Shown one piece after another: positions 55,883-64,000 of a DNA stretch of 64,000 nucleotides. The position numbers and the translations under genes are program-made. Numbering within the stretch: the first letter of the stretch is position 1; every line of letters begins with the position of its first letter. The notes beneath the pieces are model-generated. The model did not search any database, had not been told where the DNA came from, and was given only the letters and a program-made list of their open reading frames with translations. The stretch comes from an uncultured Alphaproteobacteria bacterium (GTDB lineage Bacteria > Pseudomonadota > Alphaproteobacteria > RF32 > CAG-239), in NCBI GenBank assembly GCA_910584385.1, contig CAJUAK010000002.1:1-64000 (forward strand), written 5' to 3'.

Positions 55883-56247
55883 GCTTTGGCGCGACCGTAA
55901 ATGTCTTCATAACGGATGATGTCATTTTCATCTAGGTTTTCGCCGTATTGGACTTCTATGAATTCCAGATTGGCGTTTTTATCGTTGCGGATGCGGTGTT
56001 TGGTCTGAACGGGGATAAACACGTTTTCTCCGGATTTTTTTATAATTTCTTTATCGCCAAGCGTAACGACGGCTTCGCCCTCTACCATAATCCAATGTTC
56101 GCTGCGGTGGTTATGCGACTGGAGCGAGAGGCAGCTGCCCGGGGTAACAATGATTTTTTTTACGCAGAAATTGTTTCCGCCGTCTAAAACTTCCCAAGTT
56201 CCCCATGGACGGGTGTCGTGATCGCCTTTTTTATATGTATTTGCCAT
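55879..56247 (-). CDS. Stand-alone cupin (mannose-6-phosphate isomerase type II-like)
   Basis: This 122-residue beta-barrel has R-P-W-G-T-W-E-V-L and the metal-site pattern L-Q-S-H-N-H-R-S-E-H-W-I-M-V-E-G, as in the C-terminal isomerase domain of bifunctional GDP-mannose pyrophosphorylase/phosphomannose isomerases (PF01050). Here it has no nucleotidyltransferase partner, so it may isomerise mannose-6-phosphate alone or be a binding protein. It is convergent with the hydrolase. Confidence 0.82.
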   Translation of the reverse strand: MANTYKKGDHDTRPWGTWEVLDGGNNFCVKKIIVTPGSCLSLQSHNHRSEHWIMVEGEAVVTLGDKEIIKKSGENVFIPVQTKHRIRNDKNANLEFIEVQYGENLDENDIIRYEDIYGRAKA

Positions 56248-56339
56248 TTTTTCCTCTTTTCTTAAAGTTTATACTTGATGTAGAAATTTATAGGCAATAT
56301 AAATAAATAACAAGTTAAAATCCAGCATTGGGCAGAAAA

Positions 56340-58601
56340 ATGAAATCACCCGCAGTTAATCAGGCAATTGTTATTTTAAGGCAGCTCCGCAAAATTACCG
56401 AAGAAAGCGACTCTCTTTCAGACAAGCTTAACCGGATTATCGCTTTGATTGTTAAGGATATGAAGGCGGATGCCGGCGCTTTGTATTTGATGGTTGATGA
56501 AAGCAGCCTCGAAGTTTTTGCGGCAATCGGCTATAATGATGATATTGCCCATAAAGTTACCATGCGCAAAGGCGAAGGGCTTGTCGGCGATATTGCGGAA
56601 ACAGCGCGCTCCGTTGCTGCGGCGGATGCGTGGTCTCATCCCAAATTTGTGTTTAAGCCTGAAATGGGCGAAGACAAATATAAATCTTTTGCCGGCGTGC
56701 CTTTGATACGAAACCGCCGGGCAATCGGCGTATTGACGGTTCAAAGTTTTGAAACCCATGAATACAGCCGTCTGGAAATAGAAATTCTGGAAACCGTCGC
56801 AATGGTGATGACGGAAATCGTTTCTTCTGAAGAAATGAACAAATATAAACAGGTCTTAATCCGGGAACGCGGGCTTGTCGGGCGCGACAAAATTAAAGGC
56901 CTGGGGTTGTCAAAGGGCTATGGGCTCGGCAATGCGGTAATCCATCGCCGCGGGCGGATTGTTACAAAGATTTTTGCGGAAGACAAGGCGCAGGAGCTTT
57001 TGCGCTTGGAGGCCGCGCATACCCGCATGAACGCGGATTTGGACGAGAAATTTAACTCAACGCGCCTTGGCATCGGCGAACATACGGACATCCTTGATAC
57101 ATACAGGATGTTTGCCAAAGACAAAGGCTGGTATCAAAAAATTGCCGATAACGTACAAAGCGGTTTAACCGCTGAAGCGGCGGTCGAGCGGGCTTATGAA
57201 GATATGTGGAATCGGCTTTCGGGCACGACGGACCAATATCTGAAGGAACGTCTGCATGATTTGCGAGATGTGTCAGACCGCCTGCAATCTTATTTGCGCG
57301 GCGATTATGCCATTGTCAGCAAAAGCGATGCGGAAGATATTGTCATTATTGCCCAGACCATGGGACCGGCTGATTTGATGGATTATGACTATTCTAAAAT
57401 CCGCGGCTTGATTATTGAAGACGGCACGCCGACTATGCATGTTGCAATTGTTGCCAAGGCTTTGGGAATTCCTGTTGTTGCAAAAATCAAAGGCCTGTTT
57501 GACGAGGTTAAAGACGGGCAGCTTATCGGCGTGGACGGCAATGAAGGATATATTTATATTTCTCCGTCCTTGGAAACTCAGAAAAAATTTAAGGCGCGCA
57601 ATGCGGAAAAAGAGCAGCAGCAAGCCCGTCTGGAGGCTCTAAAAGACAAGCCTTCCGTTACGAAAGACGGCGTGAAAATAAATATGTATATCAATGTGGG
57701 GCTGGCTTTTGATCTCGATTACATTGCAAGCACCAATTGCGATGGCGTCGGGCTTTACCGGACGGAAATTCCTTTCATGGCTTCGGACGTTATGCCCGAT
57801 GTCAGCCGGCAATTCAGCTATTATAAAGATTTGATGGACCGTGCCGGCGAACGAAAAGTAACTTTCCGCAGCTTGGATGTCGGTTCGGACAAGCTTTTGC
57901 CTTATTGGAGCAATAGCGGCGAAGAGAATCCGGCAATCGGCTGGCGTTCCATCCGCATTACATTGGACCGGCGGGCGATTTTGCGCAAGCAAATGCGGGC
58001 TTTTTTGCGTGCAGCTGCCGGAAAAGAGCTCAATGTTATGTTTCCGATGATTTCGAACCTTTCAGAATTTGAGGAAGCCAAAGAAACGCTTTTGATAGAG
58101 CTTGAAAAAGAAAAAAGGAAATCGGGCGAAGTGCCCAGAAAGGTTAATATCGGTTTGATGGTTGAAGTGCCGGCGGTAGTCTTCCAACTGGATGCCATTT
58201 TGGAACAGGCAGATTTTATTTCTATCGGAACCAATGATTTGGCTCAGTTTGTTTTTGCGTGCGACCGCGGGAATCCGAAACTTGCAGAAAGGTATGATGT
58301 TCTTTCCGCCCCGTTTTTGAATATGATGCGGCAGATTATATCTGCTGCAGACAGGCATAAAGTTTATTGTTCGGTTTGTGGCGAAATGGCTTCGAATCCG
58401 GTTGAGGCAATGGCTTTAATCGGGCTGGGGTATCGCAATTTGTCTATGTCGGGGTCGGCATTCGGAAAGGTTAAATCTATGGTGCGCACTTTGAATTGCG
58501 AAGATATAACGGATTATGTGCAGACGCTGCTGAAATCTCAAAAAAGAACCTTGCGCCCGCAATTAATTTCCTATGCCCATGATCATGGTATTGAAATCTG
58601 A
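56340..58601 (+). CDS. ptsP: Phosphoenolpyruvate-protein phosphotransferase PtsP (EI-Ntr)
   Basis: This 753-residue enzyme has an N-terminal GAF domain (about 1-160) and a complete EI module. H367 in T-M-H-V-A-I is the phosphorylated histidine; the PEP-binding barrel shows G-L-Y-R-T-E-I-P-F and M-F-P-M-I. EI-Ntr starts the nitrogen phosphotransferase chain (NPr, EIIA-Ntr) that regulates K+, nitrogen and carbon metabolism. The ATG at 56340 is preferred over the TTG at 56328. The gene is monocistronic, and no ptsN/ptsO is adjacent. Confidence 0.94.
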   Translation: MKSPAVNQAIVILRQLRKITEESDSLSDKLNRIIALIVKDMKADAGALYLMVDESSLEVFAAIGYNDDIAHKVTMRKGEGLVGDIAETARSVAAADAWSHPKFVFKPEMGEDKYKSFAGVPLIRNRRAIGVLTVQSFETHEYSRLEIEILETVAMVMTEIVSSEEMNKYKQVLIRERGLVGRDKIKGLGLSKGYGLGNAVIHRRGRIVTKIFAEDKAQELLRLEAAHTRMNADLDEKFNSTRLGIGEHTDILDTYRMFAKDKGWYQKIADNVQSGLTAEAAVERAYEDMWNRLSGTTDQYLKERLHDLRDVSDRLQSYLRGDYAIVSKSDAEDIVIIAQTMGPADLMDYDYSKIRGLIIEDGTPTMHVAIVAKALGIPVVAKIKGLFDEVKDGQLIGVDGNEGYIYISPSLETQKKFKARNAEKEQQQARLEALKDKPSVTKDGVKINMYINVGLAFDLDYIASTNCDGVGLYRTEIPFMASDVMPDVSRQFSYYKDLMDRAGERKVTFRSLDVGSDKLLPYWSNSGEENPAIGWRSIRITLDRRAILRKQMRAFLRAAAGKELNVMFPMISNLSEFEEAKETLLIELEKEKRKSGEVPRKVNIGLMVEVPAVVFQLDAILEQADFISIGTNDLAQFVFACDRGNPKLAERYDVLSAPFLNMMRQIISAADRHKVYCSVCGEMASNPVEAMALIGLGYRNLSMSGSAFGKVKSMVRTLNCEDITDYVQTLLKSQKRTLRPQLISYAHDHGIEI

Positions 58602-58653
58602 TAAAACTTGTGTTAAGCATAAAAGCAAAATTTTTCCAAAAGGGGATTAAACC

Positions 58654-59634
58654 GTGAAAAAAGAGACTGTTGAAGAAAATATGGAAAACAAAAATATTTC
58701 CGCTGCCGAAGATGTTCTGCCTAAGGTCGGGACAACTCTGAAGGAAACAAGAGAACGCAAAAAACTTAAGCTTTCGGATATTGCCCAGGCTTTGTACATC
58801 CGCAAGGTATATCTTGAGGCTATTGAAAATAATGATTATGAAAATATTCCCGAAGCGCCTTATGGCATCGGTTTTATCCGGACATATGCCGAATATCTCG
58901 GGCTGAACGGAAACCAGATGGTGCAGTTTTTCAAAAACGAAGCCCGTCAGGGCAGCGTTGCCGAAGGACGCGTATATGTAGCCGATGAACAAAATGAGGC
59001 GGGCGTTCCCGGAAAGAAGTATTTGCTTTTTTCTTTGCTGGCGGTCATTGCCGTTTATGCCGGCTGGACGATGTTTAACCAGACAGAGGAAGAAGAGCCT
59101 GTTTCCGAAACTCTGGTTGTGGAACGTGAAACAACCGAATCTGCCCCTTTGGTTGTGGAGGATTATTCTTTTAACAATAATCAGGAAAATGACGCTGCCG
59201 AAGGCGAGGCCTTCCAAACGGCTGAGCCTGAAGTTCCTGTTGCCGACAGGGCGCAGATTGTTGTAACGAATGAGTCTTTTGAAGAAAAAACAGAAGAGAA
59301 TCCTGTTGCTGCAGCGCAGCCTGTTGAAGAAAAGGCCGTGCCGGCAGAGGAAGAAAACAAAGCGCCTGTTGCGGCAGATAAGCCGGACAGCCGGGTTGTT
59401 TTAAAGGTGAAAAAAGAAACCTGGGTTGAAGTTAAGGATGGCTCAAAGCTGTATTTAAGCAAAGTTTTGCAGCCGGAAGCAATTTACGCTTTGCCAAATG
59501 AAAAAGGGATTATTTTGTCAGTTGGCAAAAACGACGGCGTTGATGTTTGGGTTGATGGAAAATTAACGGAAGTTGTTACGCCGGTTAAGAAGATGAATAT
59601 CGAGATTGACCGGTTTTTATCAGCCAACCATTAG
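58654..59634 (+). CDS. RodZ-like cytoskeletal/helix-turn-helix protein
   Basis: This 326-residue protein has an N-terminal HTH_25 domain (residues 22-95; L-K-E-T-R-E-R-K-K-L-K-L-S-D-I), one membrane helix (about 122-141), a long acidic/valine-rich periplasmic linker and a C-terminal DUF4115-like domain (about 240-322). This is the layout of RodZ, which links MreB to the wall elongation machinery. GTG start with AGGGG nine bases upstream; an ATG at 58681 is possible. It lies directly upstream of ispG, as rodZ does in many proteobacteria. Confidence 0.85.
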   Translation: MKKETVEENMENKNISAAEDVLPKVGTTLKETRERKKLKLSDIAQALYIRKVYLEAIENNDYENIPEAPYGIGFIRTYAEYLGLNGNQMVQFFKNEARQGSVAEGRVYVADEQNEAGVPGKKYLLFSLLAVIAVYAGWTMFNQTEEEEPVSETLVVERETTESAPLVVEDYSFNNNQENDAAEGEAFQTAEPEVPVADRAQIVVTNESFEEKTEENPVAAAQPVEEKAVPAEEENKAPVAADKPDSRVVLKVKKETWVEVKDGSKLYLSKVLQPEAIYALPNEKGIILSVGKNDGVDVWVDGKLTEVVTPVKKMNIEIDRFLSANH

Positions 59635-59647
59635 AGTATTTTAACCA

Positions 59648-59685
59648 GACAGGAAAAACGGCTTATGCCGTTTTTCCTGTCATTT
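59648..59685 (+). terminator. Terminator between rodZ-like gene and ispG
   Basis: A 15-bp perfect stem GACAGGAAAAACGGC / GCCGTTTTTCCTGTC (59648-59662 with 59667-59681), loop TTAT, then ATTTTAT. The T run is only moderate, so read-through into ispG is possible. Confidence 0.8.
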
Positions 59686-59700
59686 TATAAGGATAAAAAA

Positions 59701-60768
59701 GTGGAACAGATTATCCGGCGCAAGAGCCGTAAAATTTATGTGGGAAAAGTTGCCGTTGGTGGAGATGCGCCGATTTCAGTGCAATCAATGACCAATACGC
59801 TGACCTCTGACGCAGGTGCGACAATCGACCAAATCCGCAGGCAGGAAAACGCCGGCTGCGATATTACGCGCTGTTCTTGTCCGGATAAAGAATCCGCATT
59901 GGCTTTGAAGGAAATAACAAAAGCCGTTAACATTCCTGTTGTGGCGGATATCCATTTTGACTACCGTTTGGGAATCCTGGCGGCGGAAAATGGTGCGGCC
60001 TGCTTGCGCATTAATCCGGGAAATATCGGTTCTATTGAAAGAATCCGTGAGGTTATCAAAGCGGCAAAGGCTAATAATTGTTCTATGCGCATTGGCGTGA
60101 ACGGCGGTTCGTTGGATAAGCGGCTGCTGGAAAAATATGGCGAACCGACAGCGGATGCCTTGGTCGAAAGCGCTTTGGAACAGGCAAAGGTTTTGGAGGA
60201 CAATGATTTCCGCGAGTTTAAAATAAGCGTTAAATCTTCCAATACCCGGATGATGATTGACGCTTATCAAAAATTGGCCGCTGCTTGCGATTATCCTCTG
60301 CATTTGGGCGTAACCGAGGCAGGCGGCTTGATGAGCGGCACGGTTAAATCGGCTTTGGGAATCGGCTCTTTGCTTATGGGCGGCATTGGCGATACGCTGC
60401 GTGTTTCGCTTACGGCAGATGTCGAACAAGAGGTTCGTGCAGGCTTTGAAATTTTGAAGGCGCTTGATTTGCGGCATCGCGGCGTTCGGATTATTTCCTG
60501 TCCGACTTGTGCGCGCCGCGGATATGATGTTCAAAAAACGGTTGAAGCCTTGGAAAACCGCCTGGCACATATTTCGAAGCCGTTGACGATTGCGGTCATG
60601 GGCTGTGTGGTTAACGGCCCGGGCGAAGCCGGACATGCGGATTTTGGCGTTTGCGGCGGGCATGGCGATGAAAATATGATTTTCATAAACGGCAAGCCCC
60701 ATCATAAGGTCAGCAATAATCAGATTATTGATGAATTGGTCAGTTTAGCAGAAAAGAAAGTTGGATAA
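59701..60768 (+). CDS. ispG: 4-hydroxy-3-methylbut-2-enyl diphosphate synthase
   Basis: This 355-residue [4Fe-4S] enzyme acts in the MEP isoprenoid pathway, reducing ME-cPP to HMBPP. The cluster ligands lie in C-P-T-C (two Cys) and the following G-C-V-V-N-G-P-G-E region. The frame is open from an ATG at 59665, but that codon sits inside the loop of a strong hairpin; the GTG at 59701, with AAGGA six bases upstream, begins the family core. hisS starts right after the stop. The rodZ-ispG-hisS order is common in proteobacteria. Confidence 0.95.
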   Translation: MEQIIRRKSRKIYVGKVAVGGDAPISVQSMTNTLTSDAGATIDQIRRQENAGCDITRCSCPDKESALALKEITKAVNIPVVADIHFDYRLGILAAENGAACLRINPGNIGSIERIREVIKAAKANNCSMRIGVNGGSLDKRLLEKYGEPTADALVESALEQAKVLEDNDFREFKISVKSSNTRMMIDAYQKLAAACDYPLHLGVTEAGGLMSGTVKSALGIGSLLMGGIGDTLRVSLTADVEQEVRAGFEILKALDLRHRGVRIISCPTCARRGYDVQKTVEALENRLAHISKPLTIAVMGCVVNGPGEAGHADFGVCGGHGDENMIFINGKPHHKVSNNQIIDELVSLAEKKVG

Positions 60769-62004
60769 ATGGAAAAAGTACAAACAGTTCGCGGCACCTA
60801 TGATGTTTATGGCAGCCAAAAAAGAAAAATGAAGAAAGTTATTAAGACGGCTTCTGAAGTGGTTGAAAAATATGGTTTTGAAGAAATTGAAACGCCTATT
60901 TTTGAATTCACGGAAGTTTTTGCCCGCAATCTGGGCGATACGTCGGATATTGTTACAAAGGAAATGTATTGCTTTAGCGATCGCGGCGGCGAAAGCCTTA
61001 CGCTCCGCCCCGAAGGGACGGCCGGTGTCGTCCGCGCTTTTATCTCGGAAGGCATGCAGCAGAATCTTCCCGTGAAATTATATTACGCCGGGCCGATGTT
61101 TCGTTATGAACGCCCGCAAAAGGGGCGTCAGCGCCAGTTTACACAATTTGGCTGTGAGCTTCTTGGCGTGGAAACGCCGCAGGCGGATATTGAAGTTATC
61201 GCGATGGCTTATGAGTTTGTTGAGAAGCTTGGGCTTCAGGGCAGCGTTACGGTAGAAATTAATTCTCTTGGCGACAAGGAAAGCCGCGATGCTTACCGCG
61301 AAAAGCTGGTTGCTTATTTAAAAGGGCATTATGACAGCCTTTCGGCAGATTCAAAAGAGCGGTTGGAAAAGAATCCGCTCCGCGTTCTTGATTCTAAAGA
61401 AGAATGTGATAAAGCGATTGTTGCGGCGGCGCCTTTATACCGCGACAGTTTGAATGAAGCTTCTAAAATGTTTTTTGAAAATGTTTTGAAAGGTTTGGAT
61501 GCCTTGGGAATAAAATATCGCGTGAATGACCGTTTGGTGCGCGGCTTGGATTATTATTCCCATACGGTGTTTGAATTGGTAACCGACAAGCTTGGTGCCC
61601 AGGGGACTGTCCTTGCCGGCGGGCGCTATGACGGTTTGGTTTCCCAGATGGGCGGCGGCGAAGTTCCCGGCATCGGCTGGGCTTGCGGCGTGGAACGCCT
61701 GGCTCTTTTGAATGATGAGGAAATGGGCAAACCTCGCCCGGTTGCGGTTATACCTTTGGGCGAAGATACGGCGGAAATGGCTTTGAAAATTGCTTATCAA
61801 CTGCGCCTTGCCGGATTTCCCGTCGAACAAAGCTATTCGGGGAATATTAAAAAGAGAATGATAAAGGCTAATAAAGCGAACGCTTATAAAGCGGTTATCA
61901 TCGGTTCTGAAGAGCTGGCAAAAGGCGTGGTAACAATTAAGGATTTGGAAAGCGGCGAACAAAAAGAAGTTGCTTTGGATAATATTGTGAAAGAGGTTGA
62001 ATAA
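60769..62004 (+). CDS. hisS: Histidyl-tRNA synthetase
   Basis: This 411-residue class II synthetase charges tRNA-His. Motif 2 is F-R-Y-E-R-P-Q-K-G-R, the HisA motif L-V-R-G-L-D-Y-Y and G-G-R-Y-D-G-L-V are present, and an anticodon-binding domain spans about 325-411. The ATG directly abuts the ispG stop. prfA starts on its last base (TAATG). Confidence 0.97.
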   Translation: MEKVQTVRGTYDVYGSQKRKMKKVIKTASEVVEKYGFEEIETPIFEFTEVFARNLGDTSDIVTKEMYCFSDRGGESLTLRPEGTAGVVRAFISEGMQQNLPVKLYYAGPMFRYERPQKGRQRQFTQFGCELLGVETPQADIEVIAMAYEFVEKLGLQGSVTVEINSLGDKESRDAYREKLVAYLKGHYDSLSADSKERLEKNPLRVLDSKEECDKAIVAAAPLYRDSLNEASKMFFENVLKGLDALGIKYRVNDRLVRGLDYYSHTVFELVTDKLGAQGTVLAGGRYDGLVSQMGGGEVPGIGWACGVERLALLNDEEMGKPRPVAVIPLGEDTAEMALKIAYQLRLAGFPVEQSYSGNIKKRMIKANKANAYKAVIIGSEELAKGVVTIKDLESGEQKEVALDNIVKEVE

Positions 62005-63077
62005 TGAGTTTTGCAGAGAAACTAAGCAATGTCGTTAACCGTTATAATGAGCTTGAAAGCCTTATTTCTGCACCGGATTTGAATTCTGACGAGCTGGTGC
62101 GCATGAATAAGGAATTGGCGGCGCTTGCTCCGGTGGTTGAGGGAATTAACGCTTTGCACAAGCTGGAAGCGGATATGCTTGACGCTAAAGCGATGATGGA
62201 AGACGCGTCTTTGGATAAAGAGATGAAGGAACTTGCCGAAGCGGAATATTATGATTTGAAAGAACGGCTGCCGGAACAAGAAAAGCAAGTGAAAATTTTG
62301 CTTTTGCCCAAAGATGCGGAAGATGAGAAAAATGCGATTTTGGAAGTGCGGGCGGGAACCGGCGGTGATGAAGCCGCATTATTTGCCTCTGTTTTGTTTG
62401 AAATGTATCAACGTTATTCGGTTTTGCAGGGCTGGAAGTTTGAGGTTAATGATGTTACGGAAAACGAGCTGGGCGGCTATAAGGAAGCTACGGCAAAAAT
62501 TACCGGCAAGGATGTTTTTGCAAAGTTGAAGTTTGAATCGGGGGCGCACCGTGTGCAGCGCGTCCCGGTAACCGAATCTCAGGGGCGGGTTCATACCTCC
62601 GCGGCAACGGTTGCCGTTTTGCCGGAAATTGAAGAAGTGGATATGTATATAAATCCGGCGGATTTGAAAATTGATGTTTATCGCGCTTCCGGTGCCGGCG
62701 GGCAACATGTTAACAGAACAGAATCCGCTGTGCGCATTACCCATATTCCAACCGGCGTGGTTGTTCAGTGCCAGGATGACCGTTCGCAATTTAAGAATAA
62801 AGAAAAAGCGATGAATCACCTTCGCGCAAAATTATATGATATGCAAAAGGAAAGCATTAATTCGGCTTATTCCGAAAAACGCAAGCTGCAGGTTGGCAGC
62901 GGCGACCGCAGCGAACGTATCCGTACTTACAACTATCCGCAGGGGCGGGTAACCGATCATAGGATAAACCTGACGTTATATAAGTTAAACGAAGTTGTTT
63001 CCGGCGATGCATTGGGCGAAATTATAGAAGCCTTGGTTACCGAAGATCAGGCGCAGAAGCTTTCGGAATTAGAATAA
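62004..63077 (+). CDS. prfA: Peptide chain release factor 1
   Basis: This 357-residue factor ends translation at UAA and UAG. G-A-G-G-Q-H-V-N (the peptidyl-hydrolysis GGQ motif) and P-V-T (the P-x-T anticodon-like tripeptide of RF1) are visible, so it is RF1 and not RF2. No frameshift site exists or is expected. prmC, its methyltransferase, is not adjacent. It overlaps hisS by one base. Confidence 0.97.
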   Translation: MSFAEKLSNVVNRYNELESLISAPDLNSDELVRMNKELAALAPVVEGINALHKLEADMLDAKAMMEDASLDKEMKELAEAEYYDLKERLPEQEKQVKILLLPKDAEDEKNAILEVRAGTGGDEAALFASVLFEMYQRYSVLQGWKFEVNDVTENELGGYKEATAKITGKDVFAKLKFESGAHRVQRVPVTESQGRVHTSAATVAVLPEIEEVDMYINPADLKIDVYRASGAGGQHVNRTESAVRITHIPTGVVVQCQDDRSQFKNKEKAMNHLRAKLYDMQKESINSAYSEKRKLQVGSGDRSERIRTYNYPQGRVTDHRINLTLYKLNEVVSGDALGEIIEALVTEDQAQKLSELE

Positions 63078-63084
63078 GCATGAT

Positions 63085-63117
63085 GGCGGCGGATAATAAT
63101 CTGCCGCTATTTTTTTG
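63085..63117 (+). terminator. Terminator of ispG-hisS-prfA
   Basis: GCGGCGGAT / ATCTGCCGC (63086-63094 with 63099-63107, one G-T and a GC alignment) with loop AATA, then a T-rich tail. Confidence 0.88.
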
Positions 63118-63216
63118 AATTTATTTATCATCAATGACCTTTAAATGCTTTAGTGCAGGCATATATTAATATCTGATTAAACAATTCCCCAATAACTTGA
63201 TAGAAGGATATGCATA

Positions 63217-63429
63217 ATGCAAAAAGGTACTGTTAAATGGTTTAACACAAAAAAAGGTTATGGTTTTATTCAGCCGGAAAATGGCGAGAAAGATATTTTT
63301 ATTCATGTAACCCAAATGGAAAAAACAGGCTTGCGCCGTTTGTTTGACGGACAATTGGTGAGCTTTGAGGTATTTAAAGATGCCCGCAGCGGAAAAATTG
63401 CGGCAACAGAAGTTCATCTGATTTCTTAA
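63217..63429 (+). CDS. Cold-shock domain protein
   Basis: This 70-residue nucleic-acid chaperone has the OB-fold RNP motifs K-G-Y-G-F-I (RNP1) and I-F-I-H-V (RNP2), starting M-Q-K-G-T-V-K-W-F-N. It is the size of E. coli CspA. Its temperature responsiveness is unknown; the leader is only about 60-100 bases, with AAGGA before the ATG. It has its own bidirectional terminator. Confidence 0.95.
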   Translation: MQKGTVKWFNTKKGYGFIQPENGEKDIFIHVTQMEKTGLRRLFDGQLVSFEVFKDARSGKIAATEVHLIS

Positions 63430-63445
63430 GGGCTAAAAAAATAAA

Positions 63446-63472
63446 AGCTCCCGAATTTTGGTTTCGGGAGCT
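63446..63472. terminator. Bidirectional terminator, cold-shock gene / GNAT gene
   Basis: AGCTCCCGAA / TTCGGGAGCT (63446-63455 with 63463-63472) lies between convergent genes; the minus-strand T run is better than the plus one. Confidence 0.82.
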
Positions 63473-63485
63473 GTTTGCATATGGA

Positions 63486-63926
63486 TTATTTTAAATCTTT
63501 AACCATTTTGGCGAAAGTTATGCCTTGTTCTTCAAATATTTCGCCTTCTTGCCGGTAACCTATTTTTTCGTAAAAACTGACAACAGAAAGCATGGCATGC
63601 ATAATGATTTTTGCAAACCCGGCTTCTTTGGCGCGTTTTTCTGCATAGGCAACCATTTCCCGCCCAATGCCTTCGCCTTGGTAACGGGTGTCGACAGCAA
63701 CTTGCATCATGCGAATGATTTCATTGTCGACAGGTGCCAAAATCAAGCTTCCGACAAGGCGGTCGTCAAGATTTTCAATGCAGCCGATGTGGAGATATTC
63801 CGCTTCTTTTGCCCGGTGAGTATCTAAAAATTTGAGTCCCAGGGGTTCTAATAAAATTTTGTAGCGCAAGGCGACAGATTCATCATAACGGCTGGAGCCA
63901 AAGTCAATATCAATCATCTTTTTCAT
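63486..63926 (-). CDS. GNAT N-acetyltransferase, 146 residues
   Basis: This GNAT-fold enzyme has the acetyl-CoA loop R-Y-Q-G-E-G-I-G-R-E-M-V and the C-terminal S-F-Y-E-K-I-G-Y motif. The N-terminal D-I-D-F-G-S-S-x-Y-D-E-S-V-A-L-R-Y resembles the ElaA/PhnO-like subgroup of unknown substrate. The frame is open from 63983, but the ATG at 63926 has GGAG eight bases upstream and gives the family length. No neighbour suggests the substrate. Confidence 0.87.
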   Translation of the reverse strand: MKKMIDIDFGSSRYDESVALRYKILLEPLGLKFLDTHRAKEAEYLHIGCIENLDDRLVGSLILAPVDNEIIRMMQVAVDTRYQGEGIGREMVAYAEKRAKEAGFAKIIMHAMLSVVSFYEKIGYRQEGEIFEEQGITFAKMVKDLK

Positions 63927-64000
63927 GAGCCATCTCCTCTTCTGCTTTTTTATTAGTATAATCTTTTTTATTGATATGCGCAATATATATTGCTTAAAAC

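Noticed and set aside
59785..60705. 306-residue minus-strand ORF opposite ispG
   Set aside because: Shadow frame of a well-supported gene.
62004..63077. Release factor as RF2 with a programmed frameshift
   Set aside because: The tripeptide is P-V-T (RF1 type), and the frame is uninterrupted without an in-frame stop.

Overview
The window is a chromosomal segment of an alphaproteobacterium, reading mostly as housekeeping DNA. Lineage markers seen directly are a GapR (DUF2312) gene, an RHH_4 ribbon-helix-helix protein, a three-gene proton-translocating transhydrogenase (pntAA-pntAB-pntB), CarD, PtsP (EI-Ntr), a 41-residue L36 and a RodZ-type protein. The moderate GC content, the A/T-rich intergenic DNA and the secreted cysteine-rich repeat proteins remind me of uncultured host-associated (gut) Alphaproteobacteria; that placement is recollection and inference, not a search result. 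Layout: 1-533 is the 3' end of a cysteine-rich repeat protein. 821-7511 is a minus-strand block holding a CDF metal transporter, a giant GldF/GldG/DUF4340 fusion with its ABC ATPase, rlmB and murQ. 7666-9115 is tRNA-Tyr, tRNA-Gly and the first tuf. 9627-13916 is the str operon (rpsL, rpsG, fusA, second tuf). 14261-14941 is a third, G-domain-less EF-Tu-like gene with its own promoter, followed by an RHH_4 gene. 15787-30855 is the S10/spc/alpha ribosomal cluster (rpsJ to rplQ), interrupted after rplO by a terminator and an inverted GNAT gene. 31062-49804 is mixed single genes and short operons (thyA, a secreted Cys-rich protein, carD, an ApaG-like gene, hslO, recX, two HExxH membrane proteins, an LdcA plus Mpl-like peptidoglycan-recycling pair, a TetR regulator, pnt genes, a split chromate transporter, gapR, pyk, rpmJ). 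49871-63926 holds ettA, a full-length Cys-rich repeat protein, a one-domain DEAD-box-like protein, an isochorismatase-family hydrolase, a cupin, ptsP, a rodZ-like gene, ispG-hisS-prfA, a cold-shock gene and a GNAT gene. How it fits together: translation dominates (33 ribosomal-protein genes, EF-G, two EF-Tu genes and one derivative, RF1, HisRS, EttA, RlmB, two tRNAs). MurQ, LdcA and the Mpl-like ligase form a partial peptidoglycan-recycling set. The clearest unexplained structure is non-coding. Long nested imperfect palindromes (about 75-130 bp) sit in gene junctions of the ribosomal clusters and after tuf and pyk. The ones after the two tuf genes share a GTAC-containing core, have arms that co-vary between copies, and include one recombinant copy. 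The S10 operon leader can also form two helices that interlock as a pseudoknot. I saw no CRISPR array, insertion sequence, prophage or rRNA gene.
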